Positions 34,916 to 43,371 of a stretch of DNA of 64,000 bases are shown here, piece by piece. The stretch spans positions 186,001-250,000 of the forward strand of contig NZ_JAQQKW010000006.1 of the NCBI RefSeq assembly GCF_028550395.1. The letters are read 5' to 3'. Below the pieces are notes generated by a model. The model had not been told where the DNA came from. It did no database searches and was given only the letters and a program-made list of their open reading frames with translations. A program made the translations under genes and the position numbers. Numbering within the stretch: position 1 is the stretch's first letter; every line of letters starts with the position of its first letter. This DNA comes from Asticcacaulis currens (GTDB taxonomy: Bacteria > Pseudomonadota > Alphaproteobacteria > Caulobacterales > Caulobacteraceae).

Positions 34916-35302
34916 ATGTCTAAACTCGAACAACTGGTCGCCGACCTGTCCGCCCTGACCGTTCTGGAAGCTGCTGAACTGTCGAAGCTCCTCGAAGACA
35001 AGTGGGGCGTCTCCGCCGCCGCTCCGGTCGCCGTCGCTGCCGTCGCCGGTGGCGCTGCTGCCGCTCCGGCTGAAGCCGTCGAAGAGCAAACCGAATTCAC
35101 CGTCGTCCTGGTTGACGGCGGCGACAAGAAGATCAACGTGATCAAGGAAATCCGCGGCATCCGTTCGGAGCTCGGCCTGAAGGAAGCCAAGGACCTCGTC
35201 GAAGGCGCTCCGCAGACCGTCAAGGAAAACGTTTCGAAGCAAGAAGCGGCTGACATCAAGAAGAAGCTGGAAGACGCCGGCGCCAAGGTCGAAGTTAAGT
35301 AA
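34916..35302 (+). CDS. rplL: 50S ribosomal protein L7/L12
   Basis: 128 residues. N-terminal dimerisation domain ([31 protein letters not shown]), Ala-rich hinge (about 38-58), and C-terminal domain with [23 protein letters not shown] and [20 protein letters not shown]. Recruits translation GTPases. A terminator follows at 35389; rpoB, its usual downstream neighbour, is absent here. Confidence 0.98.
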   Translation: MSKLEQLVADLSALTVLEAAELSKLLEDKWGVSAAAPVAVAAVAGGAAAAPAEAVEEQTEFTVVLVDGGDKKINVIKEIRGIRSELGLKEAKDLVEGAPQTVKENVSKQEAADIKKKLEDAGAKVEVK

Positions 35303-35330
35303 TTTCGACTGTCTTCGGAAAGTCAAAACA

Positions 35331-35388
35331 GCGCATTCCGAAAAGTGTGTAGCGGTTTTCGGACCTAAATGCGCGACAAACGAAACAG
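35331..35388 (+). repeat. Dispersed intergenic hairpin repeat, family A copy 3
   Basis: Nested stem: GCGCATT (35331-35337)/AATGCGC (35368-35374) outside, CCGAAAA (35338-35344)/TTTTCGG (35356-35362) inside, loop GTGTGTAGCGG, then GACAAACGAAACA. Best preserved of the three copies. Confidence 0.65.
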
Positions 35389-35418
35389 AAAGCTCGGATC
35401 GCAAGGTCCGGGCTTTTT
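35389..35418 (+). terminator. Intrinsic terminator of rplJL
   Basis: AAAGCTCGGATC-GCAA-GGTCCGGGCTTTTT: 12-bp stem with two G-U pairs, GCAA tetraloop and T5. Closes the rplJ-rplL unit before any rpoB. Confidence 0.82.
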
Positions 35419-35420
35419 GC

Positions 35421-35464
35421 ATCTGGGTCGTTATGATTTCTGTTAGAAACATAATGATCCAGAT
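35421..35464. repeat. Imperfect-palindrome repeat, family B copy 2
   Basis: Long imperfect hairpin, left arm from ATCTGGGTCGTTATG to TTTCT, right arm AGAAACATAATGATCCAGAT, then TTTTGTTT. Shares TTATG-TTTCTG and AGAAACA-AATGATCC-TTTTGTTT with 23642-23683. Confidence 0.65.
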
Positions 35465-35479
35465 TTTGTTTAGTCCGCT

Positions 35480-36388
35480 CTATAACTCCGGGGTGGCCTT
35501 GCGTTTGCGGCGCGGCTGGATGGTCTTGCCGAGGTGACGGCTATAGACCTGCGTAAATTCGGCACCGAAAAAGAAGATCTGGGTCGAATAGTAGATCCAT
35601 ACGAGAAGCACGATCAGCGACCCGGCGGCCCCATAGGCCGAGGACATGGCGCTTTGCCCCAGATACAGGCCGATCAGTTGCTTGCCGAAACTGAACAGTA
35701 TGGCGGTGATGGCCGCGCCGACCCATACATCGCTCCATTCGATGCGCGCATCGGGCAGGATTTTGAAGGTCATGGCAAACAGGAAGGTCACCACCCCGAA
35801 CGACAGGATCAGATTGATCAGACCCATGACGGGGGCGGGGATGTAGGGCGAAATGAACGCGCTGAAGGCCGCCAGCCCCGCCGACACCACCAGCGAGATC
35901 AGCAACAGGAAGCCGATGCCGACGACCAGCGCAAACGACAGCAGGCGTTTCTGAATAAACACCTTCCAGTGCAGGCGCGGCGGCTCGACATTCCAGATAT
36001 CGTTCATCGCCTCCTGAAGCTGAGCAAAGAAGCCCGTGGCCGAAATGATCAGGGTTATAAAGCCTATGACAGTGGCCACCAGTCCCTGACGCGGGTTGAA
36101 GGCCCCGCTCAGCATGGTCTGCACGGCGCTGGCCCCCTGATCGCCGATCAGGGCGCTCAGTTCGGCCATCATATAGCCGTTGACGGCCTCGCGCCCGAAG
36201 GCGATGCCCGCTATGCCGGTGACGATCAGCAGCAGCGGCCCGATAGACAGGATGCTGTAAAAGGCCAGCGCCGCCCCCAAGCGCGGGGCCTTGTCCTCAT
36301 TCCATTCGTGCAGGGCTTCCAGCAGCATACGCCCCAGCAGGCTGAGGGTCAGGGGCGGGCGGGCAGGGGAAGGGCGGGGTTCGGTCAT
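35480..36388 (-). CDS. YihY/UPF0761 (BrkB) family inner membrane protein
   Basis: 302 residues from ATG 36388. Six membrane helices; N-terminal family motif ALHEWNEDKAPRLGAALAFYSILSIGPLLLIVTG and later GPALG-like helices, IPDARIEWSDVWVGAAITAILFSFGKQLIGLYLG and LLVWIYYSTQIFFFGAEFTQVYSRHLG. This family was once called ribonuclease BN in error; the true function is uncertain (transport-related role suggested). Stands alone downstream of the bactofilin terminator. Confidence 0.9.
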   Translation of the reverse strand: MTEPRPSPARPPLTLSLLGRMLLEALHEWNEDKAPRLGAALAFYSILSIGPLLLIVTGIAGIAFGREAVNGYMMAELSALIGDQGASAVQTMLSGAFNPRQGLVATVIGFITLIISATGFFAQLQEAMNDIWNVEPPRLHWKVFIQKRLLSFALVVGIGFLLLISLVVSAGLAAFSAFISPYIPAPVMGLINLILSFGVVTFLFAMTFKILPDARIEWSDVWVGAAITAILFSFGKQLIGLYLGQSAMSSAYGAAGSLIVLLVWIYYSTQIFFFGAEFTQVYSRHLGKTIQPRRKRKATPEL

Positions 36389-36404
36389 AGGCCTGTCAAC
36401 ACGC

Positions 36405-36439
36405 AAAAACGCCGGAAAAAGATCAATCCTTTTCCGGCG
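36405..36439 (-). terminator. Intrinsic terminator of the bactofilin operon
   Basis: Minus strand: CGCCGGAAAA and TTTTCCGGCG pair around GGATTGATCT-type loop, followed by T5 (A-run 36405-36409 on plus). Lies between the bactofilin stop (36507) and the YihY start (36388). Confidence 0.8.
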
Positions 36440-36506
36440 TGTCTGACTAAACTCGGTATCGGTTCCTTATACCCGCAGCCGAAGATGCGGATCGCATCTG
36501 GTCGGA

Positions 36507-37088
36507 CTATTTCAGGTCCGACAGCGCGTTGAAGTCGTAGCTGTTCATGGCCGAGGCCTCACCGCTGCTGTAGCTGGCGGGAGCGGTTTGCGCCACCGGT
36601 GCGGCCGCAGGCTGGGCCGGGCGGCTTTGCAGGCAGCGGCCCTGGAAGAAGGCACCGATGTCGATGGACAGGGTTTCGTGCGTGATGTCGCCTTCGACAT
36701 AGGCCGAAGAATAGAGTTTCACGGCCTTGCCTGCGATGCTGCCGACGACGCGGCCGCGCACTTCGATGGTTTCGGCTTCGACATCGCCTTCGATATTGCC
36801 GGCTTCACCGACGATCAGATGGGCGACCTTCACATTGCCACGCACATTGCCATCGACCTGAAGATCCGCCGTGCCGTTGATATTGCCTTCGATACGCAGA
36901 TGCGCCGCCAGAAGCGACGGAGCACCGCGCGAAACCGTGGGCGCAACCGGAGCCGGGGTCGGGGCGGGGGCGCCTGACGTTTTCATATTGACCGTGGACA
37001 TGTCCAGCGGCGGGGGGGTGTTGGCCTTGACCGGCGCGCGACTGGCGTCGGACTGAGGGCGGACGGGTTTGCTAGTTTTGTTGAACAT
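36507..37088 (-). CDS. bacA: Bactofilin (BacA-like cytoskeletal protein)
   Basis: 193 residues. Pro/Ala-rich disordered N-terminus (1-55), then the bactofilin beta-helix (about 58-140): LLAAHLRIEGNINGTADLQVDGNVRGNVKVAHLIVGEAGNIEGDVEAETIEVRGRVVGSIAG, followed by a C-terminal tail. Bactofilins polymerise without nucleotide, bind the inner membrane and localise cell-wall enzymes; in stalked relatives BacA-type proteins act in stalk formation. The start overlaps the end of the M23 peptidase gene by 17 bases, so both are translated from one mRNA and probably work as a pair. Naming as bacA rests on this context. Confidence 0.9.
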   Translation of the reverse strand: MFNKTSKPVRPQSDASRAPVKANTPPPLDMSTVNMKTSGAPAPTPAPVAPTVSRGAPSLLAAHLRIEGNINGTADLQVDGNVRGNVKVAHLIVGEAGNIEGDVEAETIEVRGRVVGSIAGKAVKLYSSAYVEGDITHETLSIDIGAFFQGRCLQSRPAQPAAAPVAQTAPASYSSGEASAMNSYDFNALSDLK

Positions 37089-38211
37089 AGTCTCCAGCCT
37101 TTACGAAGCGCGCAGGGTTTTGAGGACGGCCATTGAGCCAGACCTCATAGTGAAGGTGAACACCGGTGGAGCGGCCCGTGGAGCCCATCGCGCCCACCCG
37201 CTGACCGACGCCGACGCGCTGACCGGGGCGCACGGCAAAGGACTGCATGTGGGCGTAACGGGTCTTGAAGCCGTTACCGTGGTCGATTTCGACGCAGTTG
37301 CCATACCCGTTGCGCACCCCGGCAAAGGAAACGATGCCGGGCGCCGTGGCATGGATCGGCGTCAGGAAGGGACCAGCAAAATCCAGGCCAGTGTGTGTTT
37401 TGGGTCTGTGCGTAAAGGGATCGAAGCGCACGCCAAAGCCGGAGGTCGTGCGCGTATTGAAGGTCGGCCGCGAGAACGGCAGCACGCGCGAGGATTTTTC
37501 GAGGCCGCGCATATCCGACAGGTTCAGAGCCGCACTGCGGATACGCTCGGCAAAGCCCTGATCCACATCGAGAAACGTCGCCAGTTCCTTGGCATCGCGG
37601 GTTTCCAGAAGCGCGCTTGAGCCCGAACCGGCATAGCTTTGCGGATTGAGGCCCGCCAGACGGAAGGCCAGTCTCAAGCGCTCGGCGCGCGACTTGGCGA
37701 ATGTCTCAGCTTTGGACACCATGCGTTCCTGTTCGGCACGCACCGCATAGATGCGCTCGACCGGCGGCATGGACGGATCGATACGTGCCGGAGCCAGAGC
37801 CGGAGCGGCACCCGGTACGCCCTTGAAATCCTGAAGAATTTGAACAAGCGCGCTGTGGCGCTTTTCGACCGTCTGCGCCAGTTGCTCCAGAGAACCGGAA
37901 GAGGCCGCGCTCTGCTTCATCAGCACATCGAGGCGCGCCTGACGGTCGGCGACGAGGCGCTCGGACTGAGCGCGCGCCATCATGATCTGCTTTTCCGCAC
38001 CGTTGCCGCCGGAAATGGCCATGAAGAACACGGCCCCTGTACTCATGGCCAGCCAGGTCAGTCCAAAAGTGGCGAGGACCGCGAAGCCGAATTGTTTACC
38101 GGTGCTGAGAATATAACCGTGGGTTTCATCGCCACTGCGGATGTAAAGATGCCGCTCCGGAAAGGTTTGTTCCAGAGCGCCCCTCAGGCGTTGAAAGCTT
38201 TTCTTAGGCAT
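37072..38211 (-). CDS. M23 family metallopeptidase (LytM), membrane-anchored, bactofilin partner
   Basis: About 379 residues from ATG 38211 (a GTG lies one codon upstream). Cytoplasmic N-terminus of about 38 residues, one membrane helix near 40-65 (FAVLATFGLTWLAMSTGAVFFMAIS), a periplasmic coiled coil (about 75-140, ARAQSERLVADRQARLDVLMKQ), and a C-terminal M23 domain (about 265-365) with zinc motifs TGLDFAGP (H-x-G-x-D type, preceded by KTH) and HLHYEVWLNG. Both zinc motifs are intact, so it should be an active peptidoglycan DD-endopeptidase. It comes first in the transcript with the overlapping bactofilin gene next; the cytoplasmic tail could contact the bactofilin polymer. Confidence 0.92.
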   Translation of the reverse strand: MPKKSFQRLRGALEQTFPERHLYIRSGDETHGYILSTGKQFGFAVLATFGLTWLAMSTGAVFFMAISGGNGAEKQIMMARAQSERLVADRQARLDVLMKQSAASSGSLEQLAQTVEKRHSALVQILQDFKGVPGAAPALAPARIDPSMPPVERIYAVRAEQERMVSKAETFAKSRAERLRLAFRLAGLNPQSYAGSGSSALLETRDAKELATFLDVDQGFAERIRSAALNLSDMRGLEKSSRVLPFSRPTFNTRTTSGFGVRFDPFTHRPKTHTGLDFAGPFLTPIHATAPGIVSFAGVRNGYGNCVEIDHGNGFKTRYAHMQSFAVRPGQRVGVGQRVGAMGSTGRSTGVHLHYEVWLNGRPQNPARFVKAGDYVQQN

Positions 38212-38349
38212 CACACCCGCGCCCTTCCACTTGATTTTAATTATGGCTTAACCAAACGCGCTTTGGCAAGCCTTAATCGAATCGCCGGATGATGCGCCGC
38301 ACACATACCCAATAGTTCTTTTGGAAACAGAAGGTTAGTGGTGGTGATC

Positions 38350-38391
38350 ACAGGCGGTTTGTCCCGTTTTGAGAGAGTCAAAATCGCCTGT
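38350..38391. repeat. Two-step hairpin in the peroxiredoxin/M23 gap
   Basis: Outer arms ACAGGCG (38350-38356)/CGCCTGT (38385-38391) and inner arms TTTTGA (38367-38372)/TCAAAA (38378-38383). The loop holds GAGTC, a GANTC site as methylated by CcrM in Caulobacterales. The rest of this 245-base gap shows nothing else clear. Confidence 0.45.
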
Positions 38392-38456
38392 TTCAAGAAA
38401 CGTGCCGCGTAACGCGGTTATTGTGAATATATTGTGTCAATAGGGAATTCGCGAGG

Positions 38457-38972
38457 TCAGGCCGATTTTGCGCGCAGTGTGTCCAGAACGGCCTCGACGT
38501 GCCCTTTGATGCGAACCTTGCGCCAGGCGGCCTGTACCACGCCATGCGGGTCGATCAGCCAGGTCGAACGGTCGGTACCCATATAGGTTTTGCCGTACAT
38601 CGACTTTTCAACCCATGCCCCCAGTGCGTCGATAAGGCCCGGCGTGGTGTCCGAAAGCAGGACAGGAGTCAGGGCGTGTTTCGTTTTGAAGCGGGCATGG
38701 CTGTTGAGATCATCCTTCGACAGGCCGATCACCTGGGCGCCCAGTACCTCGAACTGCGGTACGGCAGCGGTGAAGTCGATGGCTTCCTGCGTACAGGTCG
38801 GCGTGTTGTCGGCGGGATAAACGAACAGCACCGTCCAGCGGCCCTTCAGGCTGTCGGGCGTCCAATTCTGACCGTCGTCAGCGGGCAGGTCGAAGGCCGG
38901 GAGCGGGAAGGGGGCGAAGCCCGCATCCGTGGGGTTTTCACGACCTGCCTTTTTTGCCAAATTTTTTGCCAT
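38457..38972 (-). CDS. Peroxiredoxin, Bcp/PrxQ type, single Cys
   Basis: 171 residues from ATG 38972 (GAAGGC upstream); the longer frame runs antisense to the next gene and is rejected. Thioredoxin-fold peroxidase with VLFVYPADNTPTCTQEAIDF, the P-x-x-x-T-x-x-C site around the peroxidatic Cys. The second Cys five residues on, usual in many Bcp proteins, is absent (Ile-Asp instead), so it is a 1-Cys or atypical enzyme needing an outside thiol. It reduces H2O2 and organic peroxides in the cytoplasm. Divergent from the AsmA-like gene. Confidence 0.92.
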   Translation of the reverse strand: MAKNLAKKAGRENPTDAGFAPFPLPAFDLPADDGQNWTPDSLKGRWTVLFVYPADNTPTCTQEAIDFTAAVPQFEVLGAQVIGLSKDDLNSHARFKTKHALTPVLLSDTTPGLIDALGAWVEKSMYGKTYMGTDRSTWLIDPHGVVQAAWRKVRIKGHVEAVLDTLRAKSA

Positions 38973-39029
38973 GACAATGCCTTCGGTTGATCTTATGAGA
39001 AAAGGTGCGCCCGATGTCGGGCGGCTTTT

Positions 39030-42000
39030 GTGTTTTCGTTTTGTGGTACGCCCGGCGCGTGCGTTCGGATCTTCGTGAATAGCCTGATCACCAAGCTCAG
39101 ACAACACTGGAGGCTCAGTCTGGCGGGCGTCGGCCTGCTGGCCGCGCTGGTTTTTGTCGGCTGCCTGTCGCAAGGACCGATACGCGTCGATGGTCTGCGC
39201 TTTCTGATCGTGTCGCGGCTGGAACGCACCATCCCGGGGGCTGAAGCCAGTCTCAAACATCTGGACCTTGTGTGGTTCCACGACTCCAATGCTCTGGGCC
39301 TGCGCTTCGACGATCTGCTGCTGAAGGACAAGGCGGGCCGCACGGTGGCCTCCGCTGACCAGATGGAGGCGGCGCTGGCGCTCGACAGCCTGTTGTGGCT
39401 GCATATGGCCCCGGCACGGCTGACGGCAGATAATTTCTTCGTCGCCCTGTCGGCCTCACCCAATGGTCGTATCGAACTGGGGTATGAGGCCAAGGGCGAT
39501 CCGGAGGCCTTTGCCGTGGAACGCGTCTTCTACGATCTGACCGGCAAGGAGACTCTGGGCCGTCCGATGAGTTTCACCCGGCAGGTGCATCTGACCGATG
39601 GCACACTGGCCTTCCGTCAGGTGGGGACGCCCCTCGACTGGCGCGCCCACGTGGCCCGTATTGATTTTTCCAAGCGTGATCAGCAGATACGCTCGCAAAT
39701 CGGAATGGCGGTCGAAAGTCAGGGACGCAAGGCCTCTCTGGCCCTGACGGCGCAGGCCCAGACGGGCCTGCGCACCGCGGAGCTTGAGGCCGAAATCCGC
39801 GACCTCATCCCGTCGCAGATATTCCCGTCTTCGGGGTCTTTAAAAAGCCTGTCCCACTTCCGGGCGGCGATCAACGGGCGTGGGACTCTGAAATATGCCG
39901 CCCGCACCGGGCTTCAGAGCGCCTTTCTCGATATTTCGGCCGGCAAGGGCAGCTATGATTTCGGCAAGTCGGCGCAGAATTTTGACTCCTTAAGCCTCAA
40001 AGCGGATTATCTGCCCAAAACCCGCACCGTGCGCTTCACCACCTTCCGGCTCAATTCGCGTTATCTCGATACGGACCTGTCGGGTCGCGTCTTCATGACG
40101 CCCGAAGACCCCAAACGCGACCGCAAGATGGCGGTGCATTTCGACTTTGCGGGACCGCGCGTCACCGGGCAACTGGCCGATGACTTCCCGGCTCAGACCC
40201 TTACCGAGGTGCACTTCAAAGGCACCTATACGCCGGATCTGCGTCAGCTCGATATCGAGTCGGGTAAGGCGCTGCTGGTGGATGCGCCCCTGACCACCAA
40301 GGGGCGGCTCTATACGGACGATCAGGGGCAGTTGGGGGCCGATCTGACGGCGCGTATCGACGGCGATTTCCGCAAGGAGGTGGTGTTCGCCTTCTGGCCT
40401 GAAAACCTGACGCCTATCACGCGCGAAGACCTGATCCGCCGCATCAAGGGCGGCACCTATTCCAATGCCGATTTCATACTCAAGGCCCCGCCGGGCCATT
40501 TCCGCGACGGGCAACTGGAAAAAGAGGATTTGCGCCTGACCTTCGGGTTCCGCGATATGGGCCTCAGCGTCGATAGCCGCCTTCAGGACGCCACCGGGCT
40601 TTACGGCACCGGGCTGTTGCAGGGGACCAGCTTTGACCTCAGTCTCAGAGGCGGGCATCTGGTCGAGGTCCCGCTGACCGGGGGCGGCGTCTCCGTGCCG
40701 CAGTTTCACAAGAGCCGCGCCCCGAAGGCCGAGACCCATATCTGGCTGACCGCGCAAAGCGGGGCGGCGCAACTGATCGAAGCCATCGACCCGCTGACCG
40801 GCGGGCATCTGCAAACAGAAGGGCTGACGCGCGATCGTCTGAGCGGCGAGGCCGAAACGCGGCTCGATATCCGCTTTCCGACTTTTGACAATCTGACGCT
40901 CAAGAATCTCGACCTGACGTTTACGGGCAAGATCCGTAATGCCGGCCTCAAACAGGCGGCGCTGGGCTGGGATATTGTCGAAGGCGACCTGACGGTGACC
41001 GGGGACTACCTCGCCAACCGGCTGGAGGTGCGCGGCCCTGCCAAACTGGGCCCCTATGCGGGGGAAATCGGCTACCGGACGCAGTTCGAGCCGACCATGC
41101 AATATATCGACTTTACGGGCAGCTTTAATGCGCGGCAGTTTGGCGGCTCCCCCACCCGGCGCGTCGCTATTCGCGGACAACTGGAGCTGTTCAACAATAT
41201 CGGCAAGGGCCGCATCGAGTCCGATATCTTCAATGGCACGGTCAACTGGGATGGCCCGGAGCCGCGTCCGACGCAGGTCGTCCTGTCCGGCAATACGCTG
41301 AGCGACGGTATGAAGGGGCAGGGCCTGCCCATCTTCGGGCGTTTCCGTCCCGAAATTCCCACAGATATCCGTCTGCGCCGGTCGGGTGACGTGTGGACGG
41401 GCGAGGTGCAGGCCGAGGGCTTTTCCGGCGATCTGGCCTATATCGACAGCCAGCATCCACGACTGGTCTATAAGGCCAATATCTCGCCGGAACGCGCCCG
41501 TCTGCTGGGGCTGGGCGCCTTGCCCTATTTCAGCGAAACGCGGCCGCTGACGGTCAATATCGGGCTCGACGCGCAATCGCGCGAGGCCCGCATCCGCGTC
41601 GGCGATATCAATTCCGTTCTCGACTGGACCGACGAAGGCGACAAGCCGCCCAAGCGCACCCTGACCACCCGTCTGACGCCCGAGCAGATGTACGCGCTGG
41701 GCCTGCCGCGCGCCTGGTTCACGCCGCAGGAAACCCTGCCCGTGTTTGCCCGCTGGGAACAGGACGCGCGCGGTATAGACGGCGACGTGTTTATTGGTAA
41801 TCAACAGTTGACGTTTGATCTGCCGGACAGCGACGGAGCCGCCTTCCTGTTCGGCCCGCCCAAGGCGTGGGCGCGCATCGGGGGGACAGTGGACCGCGCG
41901 TTTCTGGGGCGGCTCGGCTATGTCAGCCACAGCCTTGAACTGGACGGTAAGGTCGGGTTCGAGCTGAACCTCTATCAGACGGAAAACCGCACGGCGAACG

Positions 42001-43262
42001 CCCTTTCGCCGGCACAGATTTCGGCCGCCGTGCTGGACATCGACGCCACGCCGACGCGGCTGCAACTGGCACGCAGCGACTGGGTCAAGCCGGTGGGAGA
42101 GGCGGCCAGATTGTCGATCAGCTTCGATGAACGCCAGGGCGGCGGCCTCGACATGCCGCGTATCCGCGCCACGGGCGAGCGTCTGGATATTGATGGACGT
42201 GCGGCGATCAAGGAGTCTGGCGAAGTCGATTATGTCGATTTTTCAAAGTTTTATTTGAAAGATTTTGCCGATCTCAACGGCCGCCTGTCGCCCGCTGATG
42301 CCTCTGGCGTTCAGACCCTGACCCTTCGCGGCAAGCGGTTGGATGTCCGGCCGTGGTTCAATCCGCCGCGCACCCAGCCGACGGTTACCGACACGCGCCC
42401 GGTGGCTACGGTGGACCTGCCGCACCCGCCCGTGAAAACGGATGGGACGGCGCTGCGCCTTGAGCGCCCCATCCGCCTGATCGTCGATATCAGCGCGGTA
42501 CGCACCGCTCAGGATGGGGTCTTCAGCGAGGTCGAACTGAAGGCCGGATGGGACGGACGCAACCTGATCTCTGGCGAAGGTTCGGCCCTGACGCGTATGG
42601 GCTCTCTGGTGACGCTCGATTTCCGGCCGCAGACCGACTACACGGCCTTCACCTTCGAAGCCGACGATCTTGGCGATCTTGTGGCGACCGCACTTGGCGA
42701 CAAGCGCCTGTCGGGTGGCGATGCCGTCATCGAAGGCGTCTATCGCAACGGGCAGATCGACGCCACGCTGAAAGGCGAAGACATCCGCGTCAAGCAGATA
42801 CCGGCCTTGGGTCAAGTGTTGACTCTGGCCTCCCTGCGCGGTCTGTCCGATACCCTTTCGGGCGGCGGTATCAAGTTTGATGACTATGAATTCCCCATCC
42901 GCTATCGCGACAACTACCTGTTTATCCGCAACGGCTGGGCGAAGGGCGATGCGCTGCGCATCAATGTCTGGGGGGCGCAGGATTTCAGCAAGCAGACCAT
43001 GGACTATCACGGTACCCTGATCCCGGCCTACGGCGTCAACGCGGCCTTTGCCGGTATCCCGCTGATCGGGGACGCCCTGACCTCCAACCGCGGCGAAGGC
43101 GTGCTGGGTCTCAAATATCGCCTCAAGGGCCGCTTCGGCACACCGCAGGCCGAGATCAACCCCTTCTCGCTGGTCCTGCCGGGCTTCTTGCGTCGTATCC
43201 TCGATGAGAAACGCGAAGACCCGTTGCCGCCGGTCGATGTGACCTCACCGCGCAAGAGTTAA
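39030..43262 (+). CDS. Giant AsmA/YhdP-like envelope protein
   Basis: 1410 residues; start GTG 39030, with GTG 39075 a good alternative (MNSLITKLRQHWRLSLAGVG). One membrane helix near residues 27-46 (LSLAGVGLLAALVFVGCL), then about 1350 residues of beta-rich, repetitive sequence (DUF3971/AsmA-like). The C-terminal part VKQIPALGQVLTLASLRGLSDTLSGGGIKFDDYEFPIRY is the conserved end of the YhdP family. These proteins span the periplasm as a hydrophobic groove carrying phospholipid to the outer membrane. It stands alone between bcp and tyrS and ends before a terminator-like hairpin at 43325. Confidence 0.88.
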   Translation: MFSFCGTPGACVRIFVNSLITKLRQHWRLSLAGVGLLAALVFVGCLSQGPIRVDGLRFLIVSRLERTIPGAEASLKHLDLVWFHDSNALGLRFDDLLLKDKAGRTVASADQMEAALALDSLLWLHMAPARLTADNFFVALSASPNGRIELGYEAKGDPEAFAVERVFYDLTGKETLGRPMSFTRQVHLTDGTLAFRQVGTPLDWRAHVARIDFSKRDQQIRSQIGMAVESQGRKASLALTAQAQTGLRTAELEAEIRDLIPSQIFPSSGSLKSLSHFRAAINGRGTLKYAARTGLQSAFLDISAGKGSYDFGKSAQNFDSLSLKADYLPKTRTVRFTTFRLNSRYLDTDLSGRVFMTPEDPKRDRKMAVHFDFAGPRVTGQLADDFPAQTLTEVHFKGTYTPDLRQLDIESGKALLVDAPLTTKGRLYTDDQGQLGADLTARIDGDFRKEVVFAFWPENLTPITREDLIRRIKGGTYSNADFILKAPPGHFRDGQLEKEDLRLTFGFRDMGLSVDSRLQDATGLYGTGLLQGTSFDLSLRGGHLVEVPLTGGGVSVPQFHKSRAPKAETHIWLTAQSGAAQLIEAIDPLTGGHLQTEGLTRDRLSGEAETRLDIRFPTFDNLTLKNLDLTFTGKIRNAGLKQAALGWDIVEGDLTVTGDYLANRLEVRGPAKLGPYAGEIGYRTQFEPTMQYIDFTGSFNARQFGGSPTRRVAIRGQLELFNNIGKGRIESDIFNGTVNWDGPEPRPTQVVLSGNTLSDGMKGQGLPIFGRFRPEIPTDIRLRRSGDVWTGEVQAEGFSGDLAYIDSQHPRLVYKANISPERARLLGLGALPYFSETRPLTVNIGLDAQSREARIRVGDINSVLDWTDEGDKPPKRTLTTRLTPEQMYALGLPRAWFTPQETLPVFARWEQDARGIDGDVFIGNQQLTFDLPDSDGAAFLFGPPKAWARIGGTVDRAFLGRLGYVSHSLELDGKVGFELNLYQTENRTANALSPAQISAAVLDIDATPTRLQLARSDWVKPVGEAARLSISFDERQGGGLDMPRIRATGERLDIDGRAAIKESGEVDYVDFSKFYLKDFADLNGRLSPADASGVQTLTLRGKRLDVRPWFNPPRTQPTVTDTRPVATVDLPHPPVKTDGTALRLERPIRLIVDISAVRTAQDGVFSEVELKAGWDGRNLISGEGSALTRMGSLVTLDFRPQTDYTAFTFEADDLGDLVATALGDKRLSGGDAVIEGVYRNGQIDATLKGEDIRVKQIPALGQVLTLASLRGLSDTLSGGGIKFDDYEFPIRYRDNYLFIRNGWAKGDALRINVWGAQDFSKQTMDYHGTLIPAYGVNAAFAGIPLIGDALTSNRGEGVLGLKYRLKGRFGTPQAEINPFSLVLPGFLRRILDEKREDPLPPVDVTSPRKS

Positions 43263-43281
43263 GTTGGAAAGGCTCAGGATT

Positions 43282-43302
43282 TGTGGGGTCGCAGACCCCA
43301 CA
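43282..43302. repeat. Perfect hairpin after the AsmA-like gene
   Basis: TGTGGGGTC and GACCCCACA around GCA; no T-run. May protect the 3' end of the transcript or be a small repeat. Confidence 0.45.
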
Positions 43303-43324
43303 CCCCGTCATAGGGAGCCAAAGG

Positions 43325-43352
43325 AAAGGCCGGAGCGTGAACTCCGGCCTTT
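43325..43352 (+). terminator. Terminator-like hairpin
   Basis: AAAGGCCGGAG (43325-43335) pairs perfectly with CTCCGGCCTTT (43342-43352) around CGTGAA; a short T-run makes it a plausible terminator for the AsmA-like gene. Confidence 0.6.
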
Positions 43353-43371
43353 CAACGCTTTGGCGAAGTAT

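Noticed and set aside
35480-36388. Ribonuclease BN function for the YihY-family protein
   Set aside because: Older annotations use this name, but the protein is a six-helix membrane protein without nuclease motifs.
39990-42065. 691-codon open frame antisense to the AsmA-like gene
   Set aside because: No domain, no start signal, and the plus-strand protein is continuous and family-like over the whole stretch.
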